Shown here: piece after piece, positions 47,525-50,054 of the stretch
How positions within the stretch are numbered: position 1 is the stretch's first letter
How the letters are laid out: each line of letters begins with the position of its first letter
DNA from: Opitutaceae bacterium
GTDB lineage: Bacteria > Verrucomicrobiota > Verrucomicrobiia > Opitutales > Opitutaceae
NCBI GenBank assembly: GCA_016795545.1
Contig: JAEUGX010000089.1
Location: 1-50,054 of the forward strand
Reading direction: 5' to 3'
DNA length: 50,054 nt
Position numbers and translations under genes: made by a program
Notes under the pieces: model-generated
Database searches by the model: none
Seen by the model: only the letters and a program-made list of their open reading frames with translations
Told to the model about the DNA's origin: nothing

Positions 47525-48265
47525 TCAGCCGGCGGCGGACTCGTCCGTCTCCTCGTTGGAGAACACGGCCTGGACGTCGTCGTCCTCGTCGAGCGCGTCG
47601 TGCAGTTTCTGGAGCGTGCGCGCGACGCCGGGGTCGGTGACCGGCACGGCGGCGGTCGGGATGTAGGAGATTTCCGCGGCGTCCGGCTTGATGCCGGCGT
47701 GCTCCAGGGCGTGGGCGACCTTGTCGAAGAGGGGGAGGTCGCAGCGCAGCTCGTAGCCGTGCTCGGTGGTGATGACGTCGCTGGCGCCGGCCTCGAGCGC
47801 GATTTCCATCAGGCGATCCTCGGTCGCCTTCTCGCGGGAGATCAGGAACTGGCCGGCGTGGAGGAACTGGAACGCGACCGCGCCGGTCTGCGCCAGGTTG
47901 CCGCCGTGGGCGGCGAAGATCGAGCGGACCTGCTGGGCCGTGCGCTGCTTGTTGTCGGTGGTGGCCTTGACCACGAACGCGACGCCGCCCGGGCCGTAGC
48001 CCTCGTAGGTGATCTCCTCGAACACGACGCCGGGCAGCTCGCCCGTGCCCTTCTTGATCGCGCGATCGACGTTGTCGGCCGGCATGTTGGCCTCGCGCGC
48101 CTTGAGCACCAGCGTGCGCAGCCGGGCGTTGCCGTCCAGGTCGCCGCCGCCGGCCTTGGCCGCCATGGTGATGTCGCGGGAGAGGCGCGAGAACACCTTG
48201 CCCTTGCGGGCGTCGGTGACGGCCTTCAGCCGCTTGACTTTGGACCACTTGTTATGGCCGGCCAT
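47525..48265 (-). CDS. yebC: YebC/PmpR family regulatory protein
   Basis: A 246-residue protein with the diagnostic N-terminus MAGHNKWSKVKRLKA and the blocks FSRLSRDITMAAKAGGGD and ITYEGYGPGGVAF. Family members were described as transcriptional regulators, and related proteins aid translation of proline-rich stretches. The acidic C-terminus is typical. It converges on the ArsR gene with a 14-base gap and follows yidC on the same strand, with 64 bases between them. Confidence 0.94.
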   Translation of the reverse strand: MAGHNKWSKVKRLKAVTDARKGKVFSRLSRDITMAAKAGGGDLDGNARLRTLVLKAREANMPADNVDRAIKKGTGELPGVVFEEITYEGYGPGGVAFVVKATTDNKQRTAQQVRSIFAAHGGNLAQTGAVAFQFLHAGQFLISREKATEDRLMEIALEAGASDVITTEHGYELRCDLPLFDKVAHALEHAGIKPDAAEISYIPTAAVPVTDPGVARTLQKLHDALDEDDDVQAVFSNEETDESAAG

Positions 48266-48329
48266 GGCTTGGGAACGGGCGTGGCGGGCGGGCCGCGGGC
48301 GACGGATGCCCGCCCCCGCGACGCCCGCG

Positions 48330-50054
48330 TTACTTTTTCTTCTTCGGTGGCGTGACGTTCTTGATGCCGCCGGCGGCGCCGCCGCCCCCGCCGTTGTTGA
48401 TGGGCAGGTCGGGCTCGGGCATCCGGTTGATGACCATCTGCTGGCCGATGGTGAACAGGCCGTTGATGGTCGAGTAGAGCGCGAGGCCGGAGGCGAAGTT
48501 GTAGCAGATGAAGGTGAAGATCCACGGCATGATCTTGAACATGGTGGCCTGGGCCGGGTCGGTGGTGGGCGTCGGGGTCAGGCGCATCTGGATGATCATC
48601 GTGGCGCCCATCAGCAGCGGCATGATGTTGATCGGCAGCCCAAACACGCGCGCCACGGTGTCGGGGGCCGAGAGGTCGGCCGCCCACAGGAAGGAGGCGA
48701 AGCGCAGCTCGGACGCGCTCTGCAGCATGCTGAAGAAACCGATGAAGAAAGGGATCGTGATCAGGATCGGGATGCAGCCGCCGACGGGGTTGACCTTGTT
48801 CTCCTTGAAGAGGCGGATCGTCTCGGTCTGGAGCTTCTGCGGGTTGTCCTTGAACTTGGCGCGCATGGCCTGCATGTGCGGCTGCAGCTTGGCCATGCGC
48901 TTGGCGGAGCGGGAGGCGGCGAGCGTGAGCGGGAGGAAGACGATCTTCAGGATCAGGGTCGTGATGACGATGGCCCAGCCCCAGCTCGGCACGAGCGAGT
49001 GGACCCAGGTCATGATCGTCAGCAGCAGCGGGGCGAAGAAGCCCGAGAAGAAGATCTTGTTGAAGAAGAAGGAGTCGAACTGCATCACCTTCTCCTCGCC
49101 GTGCTTGAACACGTCGGCGTTGCCGAGGCGCTTGTATTCCTTCGGGCCCGCGTAGAAGTTGGCGCCGAAGGTCGAGCTGGCGCCGGCCGCGAGCGGCTTG
49201 AGCTCGAACTGGGCGTAGCCGGTGATGCCGTAGGCGCGGGCTTGGTCGGCCGGCGCGCGCGGGTCCAGCTTGACCCGCTCGACCCGCACGCCGGTGCCCG
49301 GATGGTCGGGGGTGAGGATCATGGCGAAGAACTGGTTCTTCACCGAGGCCCAGGCGATGGAGGCCGGGCGCTCGATGAAGGCCGGCGGGGTGCCGTCCTT
49401 CATCCCGATCCAGCTCAGGAAACCGCCGCCCTCGAGGTCGCTGCGGGCGACGAAATGGGCGTCCTCACCGTCGGAATAGCCGGTGTTGAGGTACACGCCG
49501 TAGTCGTTCTCGTTGAGGGGCGCGGCGGTGCCGAGGTTGAAGGACGCGCGGGGCAGCGGCAGCGCCTTGTCCGTGAGGTTGCGGAAGACGGTCTCGTGCC
49601 GCAGCTGGTAATCGTCCCGGCCGGGCGACGGCGCCAGGACATAGCGGCGGGTGACCTCCAGGGTTTCGGTGACGGCACGGTAGACGACCTCGGTGTCCGT
49701 CTTCGACACGAGCTCGTAGGCGGTGTCGCGGTCGGCGCCGGGGAAGTCGGTGAGGCTCAGCGCGGGGGCGGCCTGGTGCGCGTTGAGGGAGTAGAGGTCG
49801 GGCTTGCCCTGCGTGGCCAAGTGACGCCGGAGCCCGATCGAGTCGATGGCGCCGCCGTGGTTGGTCAGGCGGACTTCGACGTAGTCGTTGGCCAGGGTGA
49901 CGTAGTTGGCGGCCACGAACGACGCGGCTTTGGAGACGGCGGCCGAGGCCGCGCCGGACGCAGCGGCGGTGCCGGCGGCGGATGCGGCGGCCTCCGTCGG
50001 CGCCGGAGCGGCGACCGGCGCCGCGGGCGGACGGGGAGCCGCCGGCCGGGGGGC
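48330..50054 (-). CDS. yidC: Membrane protein insertase YidC (N-terminus beyond the window)
   Basis: The coding frame enters at 50054 and ends at 48330, so at least 574 residues are visible and the first residues are cut off. The visible N-terminal part is an Ala/Pro-rich linker, followed by the large periplasmic domain (VTLANDYVEVRLTNHGGAID onward). The conserved insertase core follows (TWVHSLVPSWGWAIVITTLI, then NPVGGCIPILITIPFFIGFF) and ends in PPKKKK. YidC inserts membrane proteins, including ATP synthase subunits a and c. The GTG at 49916 is not the real start because the frame is open and coding-like through to the edge. Confidence 0.95.
   Translation of the reverse strand, partial: APRPAAPRPPAAPVAAPAPTEAAASAAGTAAASGAASAAVSKAASFVAANYVTLANDYVEVRLTNHGGAIDSIGLRRHLATQGKPDLYSLNAHQAAPALSLTDFPGADRDTAYELVSKTDTEVVYRAVTETLEVTRRYVLAPSPGRDDYQLRHETVFRNLTDKALPLPRASFNLGTAAPLNENDYGVYLNTGYSDGEDAHFVARSDLEGGGFLSWIGMKDGTPPAFIERPASIAWASVKNQFFAMILTPDHPGTGVRVERVKLDPRAPADQARAYGITGYAQFELKPLAAGASSTFGANFYAGPKEYKRLGNADVFKHGEEKVMQFDSFFFNKIFFSGFFAPLLLTIMTWVHSLVPSWGWAIVITTLILKIVFLPLTLAASRSAKRMAKLQPHMQAMRAKFKDNPQKLQTETIRLFKENKVNPVGGCIPILITIPFFIGFFSMLQSASELRFASFLWAADLSAPDTVARVFGLPINIMPLLMGATMIIQMRLTPTPTTDPAQATMFKIMPWIFTFICYNFASGLALYSTINGLFTIGQQMVINRMPEPDLPINNGGGGGAAGGIKNVTPPKKKK

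Overview
This 50 kb window is a GC-rich bacterial chromosomal segment, dense in housekeeping genes. Protein style, gene neighbourhoods and the strong preference for C/G-ending codons suggest a member of the Verrucomicrobiota, most likely order Opitutales/family Opitutaceae. That placement is an inference from remembered protein families; no 16S gene is present to confirm it. No rRNA, tRNA, CRISPR array, prophage or insertion sequence was recognised.

Layout. 1-3.5 kb: the end of a secreted 'choice-of-anchor Q'-type protein, an AmpG-like transporter, a threonine dehydratase with ACT domain, and a small exported EF-hand protein. 3.5-7.4 kb: a RelE/ParE-like protein joined to pssA, then dnaN and two unrecognised membrane proteins. 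7.5-13.2 kb: gnd, serA, a glutaredoxin-like protein, a DUF2891 protein and an ArsB/SLC13-type permease. 13.3-21.4 kb: recA with a Sel1-repeat gene, mnmE-mnmG, a PhoB/PhoR-like two-component pair and trmB. 21.7-28.4 kb: a complete F-type ATP synthase operon in the order B-E-F-H-A-G-D-C, closed by a clear terminator. 28.5-31.6 kb: feoA-feoB, a tiny Cys-rich membrane protein and a DUF3592 protein. 31.6-37.3 kb: a major facilitator transporter, an ankyrin remnant beside an intergenic repeat, a second copy of the tiny Cys-rich protein, a zinc-free MDR oxidoreductase, exoD, queE, queC and a TonB-domain protein. 37.7-41.4 kb: a TPR protein, a site-2-protease homologue that has lost its catalytic residues, a PrmB-like methyltransferase and a PuuD-like membrane cytochrome. 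41.4-47.5 kb: a divergent cluster of an ArsR regulator facing DUF2892, an RND pump, a c-type haem protein and a periplasmic rhodanese. 47.5-50 kb: YebC and a YidC that runs off the right edge.

How the genes work together. The core consists of information processing (dnaN, recA, mnmE/G, trmB, yebC, yidC, a PrmB-like enzyme) and energy/central metabolism (atp operon, gnd, serA). dnaN, mnmE/mnmG, the atp operon and yidC are often origin-proximal in bacteria, which hints that the window may lie near oriC, although no origin was found. The two accessory parts worth most attention are the ArsR-DUF2892-RND-haem protein-rhodanese cluster, which looks like a split and expanded YgaV/YgaP-type sulfur or redox stress system, and the TPR/pseudo-protease/PrmB-like/PuuD block.

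A window-wide oddity: almost no gene has a recognisable Shine-Dalgarno sequence. Start codons typically follow C-rich or pyrimidine-rich leaders ending in CC or CCC.
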